Shown here: positions 52,512 to 61,325 of the stretch, piece by piece
Numbering within the stretch: the first letter of the stretch is position 1
Layout: the number at the start of each line of letters is the position of its first letter
NCBI GenBank assembly: GCA_046765875.1
Contig: JBKPSJ010000027.1
Location: 1-64,000, forward strand
Length of the DNA stretch: 64,000 bases
Direction: 5' to 3'
From: DASRHY01 sp046765875
GTDB taxonomy: Bacteria > Actinomycetota > Actinomycetes > Propionibacteriales > Kribbellaceae
Notes under the pieces: model-generated
Seen by the model: the letters and a program-made list of their open reading frames with translations, nothing else
The model's database searches: none
Told to the model about the DNA's origin: nothing
Translations under genes and position numbers: made by a program

Positions 52512-52725
52512 GATGGAACCCCCTCAGTGAGTGGCGCCCCGGGCAGAGCGCGCTCTACTTCGTTAGACGACACGCTGGCCGGGAAATGTTGCGCTCCGCT
52601 TCTGATTAACAACGTCTGGTTATCGAGCGTTAGGTTCTGACCGAACTCCGAAGCTCGACAAGCTCCCAGCGAAGTCCCAGCCTCGTCGCACCGGCGGCTC
52701 AGTTCCGCCGGACAGCATCGACGGC

Positions 52726-53964
52726 ATGGAGACCTCGACACCGCTCGCCCTGACCGCACCGGTGCGCAGCCCGCTCGAGACGCGGGTGGAGATCGTCGTG
52801 CCGGTGCGGAACGAGGAACGCGAGCTTGCACACAGCATTCGCCGGCTCCGGTCGTTCCTGGACGAGTCATTCCCGTTCGGCACTGATGTCTGCATCGCCG
52901 ACAACGGCAGCACCGACGGCACCGCCGCCATCGCCCGCCGGCTCGCTGCCGAGTTGCCGGGCGTGTACGTCGTACAGCTGGCCGAGCCGGGACGCGGCAG
53001 GGCGCTCAAGGCGGTCTGGTCGCAGAGCACGGCGGACGTACTGGCGTACATGGACGTGGACCTGTCCACCGATCTGAACGCGTTTCTGCCGTTGGTTGCC
53101 CCGCTGGTCGCGGGGCACAGCGACGTCGCGATCGGGACCCGGTTGACCCGGGGCTCGCGGGTGGTACGCGGCCCGCGGCGGGAGATCATCTCGCGTGGCT
53201 ACAACACCTTGCTGCACGGGGTTCTCGGCGCTCGCTTCAGCGATGCGCAGTGCGGCTTCAAGGCGATCCGTCGTGACGTCGCCGAGCAACTGCTGCCGCT
53301 GGTGCAGGACACCTCCTGGTTCTTCGACACGGAGTTGCTGGTGCTGGCCGAGCGGGCCGGGCTGCGGATCCATGAGGTGCCGGTCGACTGGGTCGACGAC
53401 CCGGACTCACGGGTCGCACTGGTCCGGACCGCGATCGACGACCTGCGCGGTGTCGCCCGGGTCGGCGCGGATCTGGCCCGCGGGCGGATCCCGCTCGACG
53501 AGGTCCGCGCCGCGCTAGCCCGGCCCGAGCCGCCCGTCGGGTTGCTCACTCGTGCCCTGCGGTTCGCCGTCGTCGGTGTGCTGAGCACCATCGCGTATGC
53601 GGTGCTCTACCTGTTGCTTCGCCAGGTCGACGTACCGGCGCAGGTGGCGAACGTCCTTGCGCTGATCGCGACGGCGGTAGGGAACACCGCGCTGAACCGG
53701 CGGTACACGTACGGCATCCGCGGCCGGGCCGGTCAGGGCCGCCATCAGATGCGCGGCCTGGTGACGTTCGCGCTCGGCTGGAGCCTCACCGCGTCGTCGT
53801 TGTGGCTGCTGCACGCGGCCGTCGCGGCACCTTCCCGTGCGGTTGAGATCACCGTGCTCACGGTGGCCAACCTCGTTGCCACAGTGGTGCGTTTCAGTCT
53901 CTTCCAGACCTGGGTCTTCTCATCCGACGAACCATCCGTACGAGCGCTGGAGAGTGCGCGATGA
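52726..53964 (+). CDS. Glycosyltransferase family 2 fused to a GtrA-like membrane domain
   Basis: The 412-residue protein has a GT2 domain (about 20-235; VEIVVPVRNEERELAHSI, ADNGSTDGT, AYMDVDLSTD) of the dolichyl-phosphate mannose synthase type, then a GtrA domain of four helices (about 275-405; LRFAVVGVLSTIAYAVLYLL). It probably loads a sugar on polyprenyl phosphate and helps flip it, for use by the GT39 enzyme encoded next. Overlaps the next gene by 4 nt (ATGA). Confidence 0.92.
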   Translation: METSTPLALTAPVRSPLETRVEIVVPVRNEERELAHSIRRLRSFLDESFPFGTDVCIADNGSTDGTAAIARRLAAELPGVYVVQLAEPGRGRALKAVWSQSTADVLAYMDVDLSTDLNAFLPLVAPLVAGHSDVAIGTRLTRGSRVVRGPRREIISRGYNTLLHGVLGARFSDAQCGFKAIRRDVAEQLLPLVQDTSWFFDTELLVLAERAGLRIHEVPVDWVDDPDSRVALVRTAIDDLRGVARVGADLARGRIPLDEVRAALARPEPPVGLLTRALRFAVVGVLSTIAYAVLYLLLRQVDVPAQVANVLALIATAVGNTALNRRYTYGIRGRAGQGRHQMRGLVTFALGWSLTASSLWLLHAAVAAPSRAVEITVLTVANLVATVVRFSLFQTWVFSSDEPSVRALESAR

Positions 53965-55895
53965 CCACAGTTACCAACCGCACGATGCCGGCTCCTCGGC
54001 TCGGCGTCCGGGTCGCACGGCTCGAAGGCTCGACGATTGGATTCGTCGCTCTGCTGATCGGTACGGCTGCCGCGTACCTGTTCGGCTTGTCCCGCAACGG
54101 CTATGCGAACGAGTACTACGCGGCTGCGGTGCAAGCGGGCTCGCAGAGTTGGAAGGCCTGGTTCTTCGGGTCGTTCGACGCATCCAGCTTCATCACTGTC
54201 GACAAGACACCCGCCTCGCTGTGGGTGATGGGTCTGTCGGCGCGCCTGTTCGGGTTGAACAGCTGGAGCATGCTCGTACCCGAGGCGCTGATGGGCGTCG
54301 GCAGCGTGGCCCTGCTGTACGTGACGGTGCGCCGCTGGTTCTCGTCGTCGGCAGCGCTCATCGCGGGTGTGGTGCTGGCATCGACGCCGGTCGCCGTACT
54401 CATGTTCCGGTTCAACAATCCGGACGCGCTGCTGGTGCTGCTGATGGTCGCTGGCGCGTGGGCCGTGACCCGCGCGATCGACTCGGTACGGCGGCCCGGC
54501 TGGTGGATGGCGCTGGCTGGTGTGTTCGTCGGCTTCGCCTTCCTCACCAAGATGTTGCAGGCCTTCCTCGTCCTGCCGGCCTTCGGCCTCGCGTACCTGA
54601 TCGCCGGCAAGCCACGGCTCGGCAGGCGGCTGCTCCATCTGGCCGGAGCTGTGGGCGCGCTGATCTTCTCGGCCGGCTGGTGGATCGCCATCGTAGAAGT
54701 GCTGCCCGCGTCGGCCCGGCCGTACATCGGCGGGTCGCAGACCAACAGCGTCCTCGAGCTCACCCTCGGGTACAACGGCCTCGGCCGGCTCACCGGCTCG
54801 GAGTCCGGCTCGGTCGGCGGCCGCGGCGGCTGGGGCGGTGCGACCGGGGTGAGCCGGCTGTTCGCCGACGAGATGGGCGGCCAGATCAGCTGGTTGTTGC
54901 CAGCGGCAATCATAGCGACGATCGCGCTTGCCGTGCTGGCCGGCACTGCCGTCCGGACCGACCGGACCCGCGCCTTCGCGGTGCTGTGGGGCGGCTGGCT
55001 GGTGGTCACCGGCGGGACGTTCAGCTACATGGAAGGCATCATCCACAGCTACTACATGATCGCGCTCGCTCCGGCGATCGCGGCACTCGTGGGAGCCGGC
55101 ACGATCGCGCTCTGGCGCCGGCGGCACGACCTGATCGCGCGGGCCGCGCTGGCCGGTGGGGTGTTGCTCACCGGTGCCTGGAGCTTCGCGCTACTGGCCC
55201 GGACCCCGGACTGGCATCCGTGGCTGCGCTACGTCGCCCTGTTCGCTGGACTGGCCGGCGCACTCGCGGTCCTCATCGCGCCGGCGCTCGACCGGGCACT
55301 GGCGAAGCCGGCCGGTGTGGTCGCTGCGGTGTTGATGGTGGTCGCTGGTGTTGCCGGGCCGGCGGCGTACTCGCTGGACACCATTACGACCGCGCATGCG
55401 GGCGCGCTGCCCTCGGCCGGTCCGGCGAGCGCGGCCGGCCCCGGCGGCGGGATGCGGATCGGCCAGGCACCGCCGCAGGGCATGCCGGGTGGTGGCCTCA
55501 CCAGGGGAGGCGGCGGCGGTGTCGGCGGGTTCCTCGGCGGCAACGGCACCAACGGGGTGTCGTCGGATCTCGTCGCGCTGCTGCAGCAGGGTGCCAAGGG
55601 TTACGAGTGGGCGGCTGCGGCCGTGACCGCGAACGGTGCCGCGCCGCTGCAGATCGCCTCCGGTGAACCGGTGATGGCCATCGGCGGCTTCAACGGAACC
55701 GACCCGGCCCCGACGCTGGCCGAGTTCCAGCAACTCGTTGCCCAGGGCAAGATCCACTACTTCATCGCCAGTGGCGGCGGGTTCGGCGGCCCGGGTGGCA
55801 ACGGGTCCTCGAACGAGATCAGCACCTGGGTGCAGGAGAACTTCACCGCACAGACCGTCGGCAACACCACCGTCTACGACCTCACGGCCGGATGA
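53961..55895 (+). CDS. GT39-family membrane glycosyltransferase
   Basis: The 644-residue protein is an ArnT/PMT-like enzyme using lipid-linked sugars. The first loop NGYANEYYAAAVQAGSQSWKAW and DASSFITVDKTPASLWVMGL contain the conserved acidic and Lys positions; about 11 membrane helices follow. A Gly-rich low-complexity segment (about 485-530) and a C-terminal extracellular domain (NEISTWVQENF) end the protein. It likely transfers the sugar made by the upstream GT2-GtrA protein to an envelope acceptor. Confidence 0.9.
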   Translation: MTTVTNRTMPAPRLGVRVARLEGSTIGFVALLIGTAAAYLFGLSRNGYANEYYAAAVQAGSQSWKAWFFGSFDASSFITVDKTPASLWVMGLSARLFGLNSWSMLVPEALMGVGSVALLYVTVRRWFSSSAALIAGVVLASTPVAVLMFRFNNPDALLVLLMVAGAWAVTRAIDSVRRPGWWMALAGVFVGFAFLTKMLQAFLVLPAFGLAYLIAGKPRLGRRLLHLAGAVGALIFSAGWWIAIVEVLPASARPYIGGSQTNSVLELTLGYNGLGRLTGSESGSVGGRGGWGGATGVSRLFADEMGGQISWLLPAAIIATIALAVLAGTAVRTDRTRAFAVLWGGWLVVTGGTFSYMEGIIHSYYMIALAPAIAALVGAGTIALWRRRHDLIARAALAGGVLLTGAWSFALLARTPDWHPWLRYVALFAGLAGALAVLIAPALDRALAKPAGVVAAVLMVVAGVAGPAAYSLDTITTAHAGALPSAGPASAAGPGGGMRIGQAPPQGMPGGGLTRGGGGGVGGFLGGNGTNGVSSDLVALLQQGAKGYEWAAAAVTANGAAPLQIASGEPVMAIGGFNGTDPAPTLAEFQQLVAQGKIHYFIASGGGFGGPGGNGSSNEISTWVQENFTAQTVGNTTVYDLTAG

Positions 55896-56359
55896 CTGCG
55901 ATGAACCAACCGAGGGAGCAATCGATGACCGAGACCACCTACGCGCCGCCGCAGCCGACTGAACCGCCGCCTGCTACGAGGCCCCCCTGGATGCAACGGA
56001 GGGGAATGGTGACGGCCGTGGCCGGCGGCGTGCTGGCGATCACAGCCTTCCTGAGCGGGGCGGCAGTGGGACACGCCTGGGACGGATCGTCGTCTGGGGG
56101 CACGACCCCGTTCGGTCCCGGTGGCGGGCGGTTCGGGAACCAGAACGGCCCGTTCCAGGGCGGCCCACCCGGCTTCCAGAACGGTCAGGTGCCGCAGGGT
56201 GGGGTGTCCACCCAGGGTCAGCCGGCGCAGGCGACCCGCGTTACCTGGACCGCCGGGCAGGCGGCATCGTTCGACGCCTTGTCGCTGTACGGAGTCTGGT
56301 TGACCCCGGCGCGGGTGCCGGAGAAGGTTGCCGTCCACCGGTCGGTCGGTGTGAGCTAG
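55892..56359 (+). CDS. Small membrane-anchored Gly/Pro-rich protein
   Basis: The 155-residue protein overlaps the GT39 stop (ATGA). It has a Pro-rich cytoplasmic start, one membrane helix (about 39-62, VTAVAGGVLAITAFLSGAAVG), a Gly/Gln/Asn/Pro-rich external stretch (65-112) and a short end (TWTAGQAASFDALSLYGVWL, then TPARVPEKVAVHRSVGVS). The last 20 residues look unlike the rest; truncation or frameshift near 56280 is possible. Operon position suggests a partner of the glycosyltransferases. Its last 4 bp overlap the convergent sigJ. Confidence 0.65.
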   Translation: MTAMNQPREQSMTETTYAPPQPTEPPPATRPPWMQRRGMVTAVAGGVLAITAFLSGAAVGHAWDGSSSGGTTPFGPGGGRFGNQNGPFQGGPPGFQNGQVPQGGVSTQGQPAQATRVTWTAGQAASFDALSLYGVWLTPARVPEKVAVHRSVGVS

Positions 56360-57243
56360 GCCGGGTCCAATGCGCTGAGGTCGAGATCGGCGAGGCGGTC
56401 GACGTCGTAGAGGACGTCGATCGCCGCGATCCGGTCGCCGACGACGGTGAAGCCCATCACTGCCAGCACCCGGTCCTTGGCGATCACGACGGCACCAGCG
56501 GTCCCGTTGACCAGCGCCGGACGCAGGAACGGCGCGAAGCGGGCCCCGGTCGACGCCTGACCGGCGACGGCATCGGCACCGTGGACCACCAGCGTCCGCC
56601 CGGGCCGGGAGGCCCCGCCGTCGGCGCGTAGCACCACGTCGGCGTCGAGTACGGCGACCAGTCGTTCGAAGTCGCCGTCACGGGCCGCGGCGAAGAACGC
56701 GTCGACCACCTGGCGCTGGCGTGCCACATCCGGCTCGGGCACCGGTGCCGCGTCCCTGACCCGGCGCCGGCCGCGGCTGGCCAGTTGCCGGGCGGCGGCC
56801 GGGCTGCGGTCGAGCATCGGGCCGATCTCCTCGAACGGCACAGCGAACATGTCGTGCAACACGAACGCCAGCCGCTCGGCCGGCGACAGTGTGTCGAGCA
56901 CCACGAGCAGCGCAAGGCCGACCGCGTCGGCGAGCAGTGCCTCCTGCTCCGGGTCGATGCCGCCCTCAGCGCTCACGACCGGATCTGGCATGTGTACTTC
57001 GAGCGGCTCCTCCTGCCGCCGCTGGCGGGTGCGCAGCATGTTCAGACACACCCGGGCGACCACGGTCGTCAGCCAGCCGGGGAGGTTGTCCACGTCGGCG
57101 GTGTCGGTGCGGTTGAACCGCAGCCAGGCCTCCTGGACCGCATCGTCGGCCTCACTGAGCGAGCTGAGCATCCGGTACGCCACCGCTCGCAGCCGCGGCC
57201 GGTGCTGCTCGAACGCTTCGGTCAGCAGGGGTTCCTGGTCCAT
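56356..57243 (-). CDS. ECF41-type RNA polymerase sigma factor (SigJ-like)
   Basis: The 295-residue sigma factor has region 2 (AFEQHRPRLRAVAYRMLSSL, DAVQEAWLRFNR), region 4 (FVLHDMFAVPFEEIGPMLDRSPAAARQLASRGRRRV) and a C-terminal SnoaL-like extension (about 175-290) typical of ECF41, where it acts as a built-in regulator instead of an anti-sigma factor. ATG 57243 is preferred, GGAGGA lying 11 nt upstream; GTG 57252 is possible. Its divergent neighbour encodes an NAD-binding oxidoreductase, the usual ECF41 target type. Confidence 0.92.
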   Translation of the reverse strand: MDQEPLLTEAFEQHRPRLRAVAYRMLSSLSEADDAVQEAWLRFNRTDTADVDNLPGWLTTVVARVCLNMLRTRQRRQEEPLEVHMPDPVVSAEGGIDPEQEALLADAVGLALLVVLDTLSPAERLAFVLHDMFAVPFEEIGPMLDRSPAAARQLASRGRRRVRDAAPVPEPDVARQRQVVDAFFAAARDGDFERLVAVLDADVVLRADGGASRPGRTLVVHGADAVAGQASTGARFAPFLRPALVNGTAGAVVIAKDRVLAVMGFTVVGDRIAAIDVLYDVDRLADLDLSALDPA

Positions 57244-57265
57244 CCCGGTCACATTCCTCCGTTGT

Positions 57266-57308
57266 GCGGGGTCACCTGCTTGACCCCGCGATCGGAATCG
57301 ATGTGACA
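57266..57308 (-). promoter_or_regulatory. ECF41-type promoter and hairpin upstream of the sigma gene
   Basis: Reading the minus strand, TGTCACA (57308-57302), 16-bp spacer, GGTC (57285-57282) is close to the ECF41 promoter TGTCACA-N16/17-CGTC. A perfect 9-bp inverted repeat GCGGGGTCA/TGACCCCGC (57266-57274, 57281-57289) covers the -10 and early transcript. Confidence 0.5.
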
Positions 57309-57326
57309 CAGAAACCGGAGACAATC

Positions 57327-58112
57327 ATGACCTCATCCATTCTCGTGACCGGTGGCACCGGGACGATCGGGCGGCTGGTGGTGTCGCGGCTACGGGCCGC
57401 GGGCCATGACGTCCGGGTGCTGAGCCGGCGCGAACGCGAGTCGGTCGATGGCATCGAGTACATGATCGGCGACCTCGGCAGCGGCGAAGGCCTCGGCCCG
57501 GCCGTCGAGGGTGTGACCAAGATCCTGCACCTGGGCGGCAGCGCCAAGGGCGACGACCAGAAGGCCCGCAACCTCGTCCGCGCCGCGGCCGAGGCCGACC
57601 GGCCGCATGTGACCTACGTCTCGGTGGTCGGCACCGACCGGCTCCCGGTGGTGAGCCGTACCGACCGGATGCTGTTCGGCTACTTCGAGGCCAAGCGGAT
57701 CGCCGAGGGGGTGATCGCGGACTCCGGGTTGCCGTGGACGACGCTGCGGGTGACCCAGCTGCACGAGGCGATGCTCGTGGTGGCCCGCGGGATGGCGAAG
57801 TCGCCGGTGATACCGGTGCCGAGCGGCTTCCGGTTCCAGCCGGTCGACGGCGGCGAGGTGGCCGACCGGCTGGTCGAACTCACCCTGGACGAGCCCGCCG
57901 GGTTGGTGCCGGATCTCGCCGGTCCGACGGTGTACCCGTTGCGCGACCTGGTCCGGAGCTATCTGCGGGCCACCGGGCGGCACCGGCTGATGATGCCGGT
58001 ACCGATGCCGGGCAAGGCCGCCCGTGCGTACCGCGAAGGGGCGAACCTAGCTCCGGTCAACCCGCTGGGCAAGCGCACGTGGGAGGAGTTCCTCGCCGAG
58101 CACGTCGCATGA
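57327..58112 (+). CDS. NAD(P)-binding SDR-type epimerase/NmrA-like protein
   Basis: The 261-residue atypical SDR begins SSILVTGGTGTIGRLVVSRL (glycine motif 8-15) and lacks the classical Tyr-x-x-x-Lys pair, as in NmrA-like proteins. VTYVSVVGTDRLP and FRFQPVDGGEVADRLVELT are family features. GGAG precedes the ATG. It is divergent from the ECF41 sigma gene and is the expected regulon member of that group. Substrate unknown. Confidence 0.88.
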   Translation: MTSSILVTGGTGTIGRLVVSRLRAAGHDVRVLSRRERESVDGIEYMIGDLGSGEGLGPAVEGVTKILHLGGSAKGDDQKARNLVRAAAEADRPHVTYVSVVGTDRLPVVSRTDRMLFGYFEAKRIAEGVIADSGLPWTTLRVTQLHEAMLVVARGMAKSPVIPVPSGFRFQPVDGGEVADRLVELTLDEPAGLVPDLAGPTVYPLRDLVRSYLRATGRHRLMMPVPMPGKAARAYREGANLAPVNPLGKRTWEEFLAEHVA

Positions 58113-58155
58113 ATCGGGTTGCAGCCGGTACGACATACCGCGAAAACTGGCGCGC

Positions 58156-58914
58156 ATGCCGGAGCAGCGCACGTTCGAGGAGCTGGTCGCAGAGGGCGAG
58201 GCCGTACCGACCGAGGGCTGGGACTTCTCCTGGTTCGAGGGCCGGGCCACGGAGGAGCGGCCGTCGTGGGGGTATGCCCGGCTGATCGGTGAGCGGATGC
58301 GCGGCGTCGGTGCCGCGCTCGACGTGCAGACCGGCGGCGGTGAGGTGCTCGCGAGCATCCCCGAGCCGCCACCGTTGCTGCGGGCAACCGAGTCCTGGCC
58401 GCCGAACCTGGAGGTCGCCCGGCGGAACCTCGCACCGCTCGGCGCCGAGGTGGCCGAGGCGCCCGACAACGGTCCGCTGCCGTACGGCGACGAGACATTC
58501 GACCTGGTGGTGTCGCGGCACCCGACCGTGACGATCTGGCCCGAGATCGCCCGGGTGCTGAAGCCCGGCGGCAGCTATCTGTCCCAGCAGGTCGGCGCCG
58601 GCAGCATGCACGCGGTGACCGAAGCGATGATGGGCCCGATGCCGATCGGCGCCGACCGCAGCACCGAGGTGGTGTCGGGCGGTGCCGAGGCAGCCGGGCT
58701 TGTCGTCACCGATCTGCGGCACGAGTCGTTGCGGACCGAGTTCTTCGACATCGCCGCGGTCGTGTACTACCTGCGCAAGGTGATCTGGATCGTTCCTGGC
58801 TTCAGCGTCGACAAGTATCGCAACCGGTTGCGAGTCGTAAATGAGCAGATCCAGCGCGACGGCGCATTCGTTGCCTATAGCAAGCGGTTCCTCATCGAGG
58901 CGCGGAGGCCCTGA
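58156..58914 (+). CDS. SAM-dependent methyltransferase
   Basis: The 252-residue class I methyltransferase has motif I variant ALDVQTGGGEVL (about 53-64), an acidic strand end, LPYGDETFDLVVSRH and ARVLKPGGSYLSQQVG (motifs II-III). A C-terminal region with YYLRKVIWIVPGFSVDKYRN is shared by a group of small actinobacterial methyltransferases of unknown substrate. Lies 43 bp after the epimerase gene. The 3' end overlaps TetR by 23 bp. Confidence 0.87.
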   Translation: MPEQRTFEELVAEGEAVPTEGWDFSWFEGRATEERPSWGYARLIGERMRGVGAALDVQTGGGEVLASIPEPPPLLRATESWPPNLEVARRNLAPLGAEVAEAPDNGPLPYGDETFDLVVSRHPTVTIWPEIARVLKPGGSYLSQQVGAGSMHAVTEAMMGPMPIGADRSTEVVSGGAEAAGLVVTDLRHESLRTEFFDIAAVVYYLRKVIWIVPGFSVDKYRNRLRVVNEQIQRDGAFVAYSKRFLIEARRP

Positions 58915-59476
58915 GCCCGGCGAGCAACCCGTCGACGGTACGCCGTACCGCGATGGCGAACTGATCGTCGCCGAGGCTGGACCCGGCCCCGGCGACTCGG
59001 TCGTACATGAGCCCGTCGAGCATCGCCGCCACCGGCCAGGCCGCCGTCGCGGGATCCGGTACGCCGTACTCGGCCAGCGCGCCCGCGAGCATCTCCCGGA
59101 GCCGGGTGCCGGACTCGACCAGGGCCGCCCGCAGGCCGGGTCGGCGCACCGCCTCCAGCGAGAGCTCGTAGCGGGCCAGCAGGTCGTCGGGCCGGCTTGT
59201 CGAGGTGCCGATGACGAGCCTGATCAGCAGATCCGGCAAATCGTCCGCCGCCGGCAACGGCCCGCCCGCCAGGTCGCGCTGGACCATCCGCTCGACGCAG
59301 GCGGTCAGCAGCGCGTCGCGGGTGCGCAGGTAGTACGACGTCGAGCCCGGCGGCAAGCCGGCTTCGGCATCCACGGCCCGGTGTGTGAGCCCGCGCAGCC
59401 CCTTGGTCGCCACCAGGTGAATGGCCGCGTCCGCGATCGCCGCGCGTCGCTCGTCACCTAGCGGAGGAGTCGGCAC
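58892..59476 (-). CDS. TetR-family repressor
   Basis: The 194-residue protein has the TetR HTH near residues 10-55 (AAIADAAIHLVATKGLRGLTHRAV then GLPPGSTSYYLRTRDALL) and a helical ligand domain. GTG 59476 follows TACTGT by 6 nt, a leaderless arrangement. A perfect palindrome at 59500-59515 lies between it and the divergent FAD monooxygenase, so it probably represses both genes. Confidence 0.92.
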   Translation of the reverse strand: MPTPPLGDERRAAIADAAIHLVATKGLRGLTHRAVDAEAGLPPGSTSYYLRTRDALLTACVERMVQRDLAGGPLPAADDLPDLLIRLVIGTSTSRPDDLLARYELSLEAVRRPGLRAALVESGTRLREMLAGALAEYGVPDPATAAWPVAAMLDGLMYDRVAGAGSSLGDDQFAIAVRRTVDGLLAGLRASAPR

Positions 59477-59482
59477 GGGAGA

Positions 59483-59516
59483 ACAGTAGCGCCAACATCC
59501 TCTACAGGTGTAGAGT
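59483..59516. promoter_or_regulatory. TetR operator and divergent leaderless promoters
   Basis: CTCTACA-GG-TGTAGAG (59500-59515) is a perfect 7+2+7 palindrome. Its right arm overlaps TAGAGT (59511-59516), the -10 lying 8 nt before the monooxygenase ATG. On the minus strand TACTGT (59483-59488) lies 6 nt before the TetR GTG. Confidence 0.7.
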
Positions 59517-59524
59517 CTGCAGAC

Positions 59525-60640
59525 ATGCGACGAGCTGTGGTGGTTGGAGCAGGGATCGGCGGGATGACGGCTGCGAGCGCGCTGGCGCACGCGGGCTGGC
59601 AGGTGACCGTGCTCGAACGGGCGCCCGAACTGGGCGAGGTCGGCGCCGGCATCTCGATCTGGCCGCCCGCGCTCGCGGTGCTCGACGACCTGGGGATCGG
59701 CGACAAGCTGCGCGGCGAAGCCTCGCTGTCCGGTTCGGCCGGCGTCCGGCGCCCGGACGGCAAGTGGCTCGCGGCGGTCGACCCGTCCGGGTTCGAGCTG
59801 CCCTCGCTGGTGCACCGGGCCTGGCTGCACGAGGCGATCCGGAGCAGCCTGCCGGACACCGTGGACGTTCGTACGGGCGTCATCGTCGTCGGCGCGACCG
59901 CCGACGGCACGCTCACGACCGAGGCGGCCGGGCCGATCTGCGCGGATCTGGTCGTGGCGGCGGACGGGATCAAGAGCGTGGTACGCCAGGCCCTCGTGCC
60001 GGACGGCCCACCGCCGCGCTACGCGGGTTATACGGCGTACCGCGGGATCGCCCCGGCCGGCGTCGTCGATACCGGCGGTGAGACCTGGGGCCGGTCGCAG
60101 CGTTTCGGGTACGTACGCATGGTCGACGGGCGCGCCTACTGGTACGCGACGGTCAACGTTGCCGAGGGAAGCAGTGCGGCGGCGACCGCACACGCGGACG
60201 TGCTGCGGCTGTTCGGCGACTGGCACGACCCGATCCCGAGTCTGCTGGCCAAGACACCGGCCGAGGCGGTGCTGGTCAACGACCTGTACGACCTCGAGCT
60301 ACCGCTGGCCTCGTTCGCACAGGGCCGGGTAGCGCTGCTCGGCGACGCGGCGCACGCGATGACGCCCAACCTCGGGCAGGGCGCCTGCGCGGCGATCGAG
60401 GACGCCGCCGCACTGGTCCGTGCGCTGGAGGCCGAGGCCGATGTCGCGAATGCACTCCAGGCCTATGACGCCGAACGGCGCGGCCCGACCGCGAAGCTGA
60501 TCCGCCGGTCCCGGCAGATCGGCAACCTCGGCCAACTCGACAACAGGTTCGCCGTGGGCCTGCGCGACACCGGCCTGCGGGCGTTCGGCGGAATCGCCAA
60601 GCTCACCAAGCTCCGCAAGTCCGGCACCAAAGCAGCCTGA
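59525..60640 (+). CDS. FAD-dependent aromatic-ring-hydroxylase-type monooxygenase
   Basis: A 371-residue class A flavin monooxygenase: GAGIGGMTAA dinucleotide motif (8-17), DLVVAADGIKS (DG motif) and LLGDAAHAMTPNLGQGACAAIEDA (GD motif near 275). It resembles salicylate-hydroxylase-like or related enzymes, but the substrate is unknown. Controlled by the divergent TetR. In principle it could feed the ring-cleavage genes at 29-31 kb. Confidence 0.92.
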   Translation: MRRAVVVGAGIGGMTAASALAHAGWQVTVLERAPELGEVGAGISIWPPALAVLDDLGIGDKLRGEASLSGSAGVRRPDGKWLAAVDPSGFELPSLVHRAWLHEAIRSSLPDTVDVRTGVIVVGATADGTLTTEAAGPICADLVVAADGIKSVVRQALVPDGPPPRYAGYTAYRGIAPAGVVDTGGETWGRSQRFGYVRMVDGRAYWYATVNVAEGSSAAATAHADVLRLFGDWHDPIPSLLAKTPAEAVLVNDLYDLELPLASFAQGRVALLGDAAHAMTPNLGQGACAAIEDAAALVRALEAEADVANALQAYDAERRGPTAKLIRRSRQIGNLGQLDNRFAVGLRDTGLRAFGGIAKLTKLRKSGTKAA

Positions 60641-60696
60641 GCCGCCTCGGCATGCTCACCGTGATATCCGCCGGTGCGCGGGCGAGCGTGGGCGCC

Positions 60697-60714
60697 GCGG
60701 CGTATCCGCGCCGC
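60697..60714. terminator. Hairpin between convergent genes
   Basis: GCGGCG (60697-60702), 6-nt loop, CGCCGC (60709-60714), between the stops of the monooxygenase and the VTT-like gene. Confidence 0.45.
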
Positions 60715-60717
60715 AGG

Positions 60718-61221
60718 TCAGAGCAACGACACACCCAGGCTGAGCAGGATGAACCGGGTCAAGCGACCGGCCAGCACGGACGCCGCGAACGTGACCAGCC
60801 TCATCCGGCTGGCGCCCGCGATCAGTGCGACGGCGTACAGCGGCGGCATGCTGAGCGTCGCGCTGAGCAACACCACGGGCACGCTGAATCGCTCGTGGCT
60901 CAGCAGGTCCAGTAATCGCTTGCTGACATCGCGGTAGCGCTGCCGGAAGCGCCCCCACCTCGTGTCCAGGTCGAGGGCCTTGGGTTCCTTCTTGCTGTGC
61001 CGTTCGTGGTACTCCTGGCGATACCGGACAGCCATGAACATCGCGACCTTGCCGATGGTCTGGCCGATGGCGACGCCGATCGCGGCGAGGATCGGGTTGA
61101 GCAGGTGCGAGACGCCGACGGTGACCAGGTAGGTCTCGGCGTCCATGAAGGGCACGATCGCCGAGCCGATGCCGAAGGCAACCGCCAGCACCGACTGCCA
61201 CACCCAGTCGATCACGCTCAT
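60718..61221 (-). CDS. VTT/SNARE-associated-like small membrane protein
   Basis: The 167-residue protein has a hydrophobic N-terminal half (WQSVLAVAFGIGSAIVPFMDAETYLV; LLNPILAAIGVAIGQTIGKV), a charged loop (YRQEYHERHSKKEPKALDLD) and two C-terminal helices. The layout resembles truncated DedA/VTT proteins such as YqaA. ATG 61221 follows TACCTT by 8 nt. Confidence 0.75.
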   Translation of the reverse strand: MSVIDWVWQSVLAVAFGIGSAIVPFMDAETYLVTVGVSHLLNPILAAIGVAIGQTIGKVAMFMAVRYRQEYHERHSKKEPKALDLDTRWGRFRQRYRDVSKRLLDLLSHERFSVPVVLLSATLSMPPLYAVALIAGASRMRLVTFAASVLAGRLTRFILLSLGVSLL

Positions 61222-61264
61222 TGATTCCGAAGGTACAGGGCACACCCGGTGCGGAGGCGAAGGA

Positions 61265-61270
61265 TAGGAT
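61265..61270 (+). promoter_or_regulatory. -10 element TAGGAT of purSQ
   Basis: TAGGAT lies 55 nt before the purS GTG. The leader carries GAGGAG (61314-61319) as ribosome site. Confidence 0.4.
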
Positions 61271-61325
61271 TGCGTCGTCTTTCGTCTACCGAGCCGGGAC
61301 ACCGGTCGAGCATGAGGAGTGGTCA

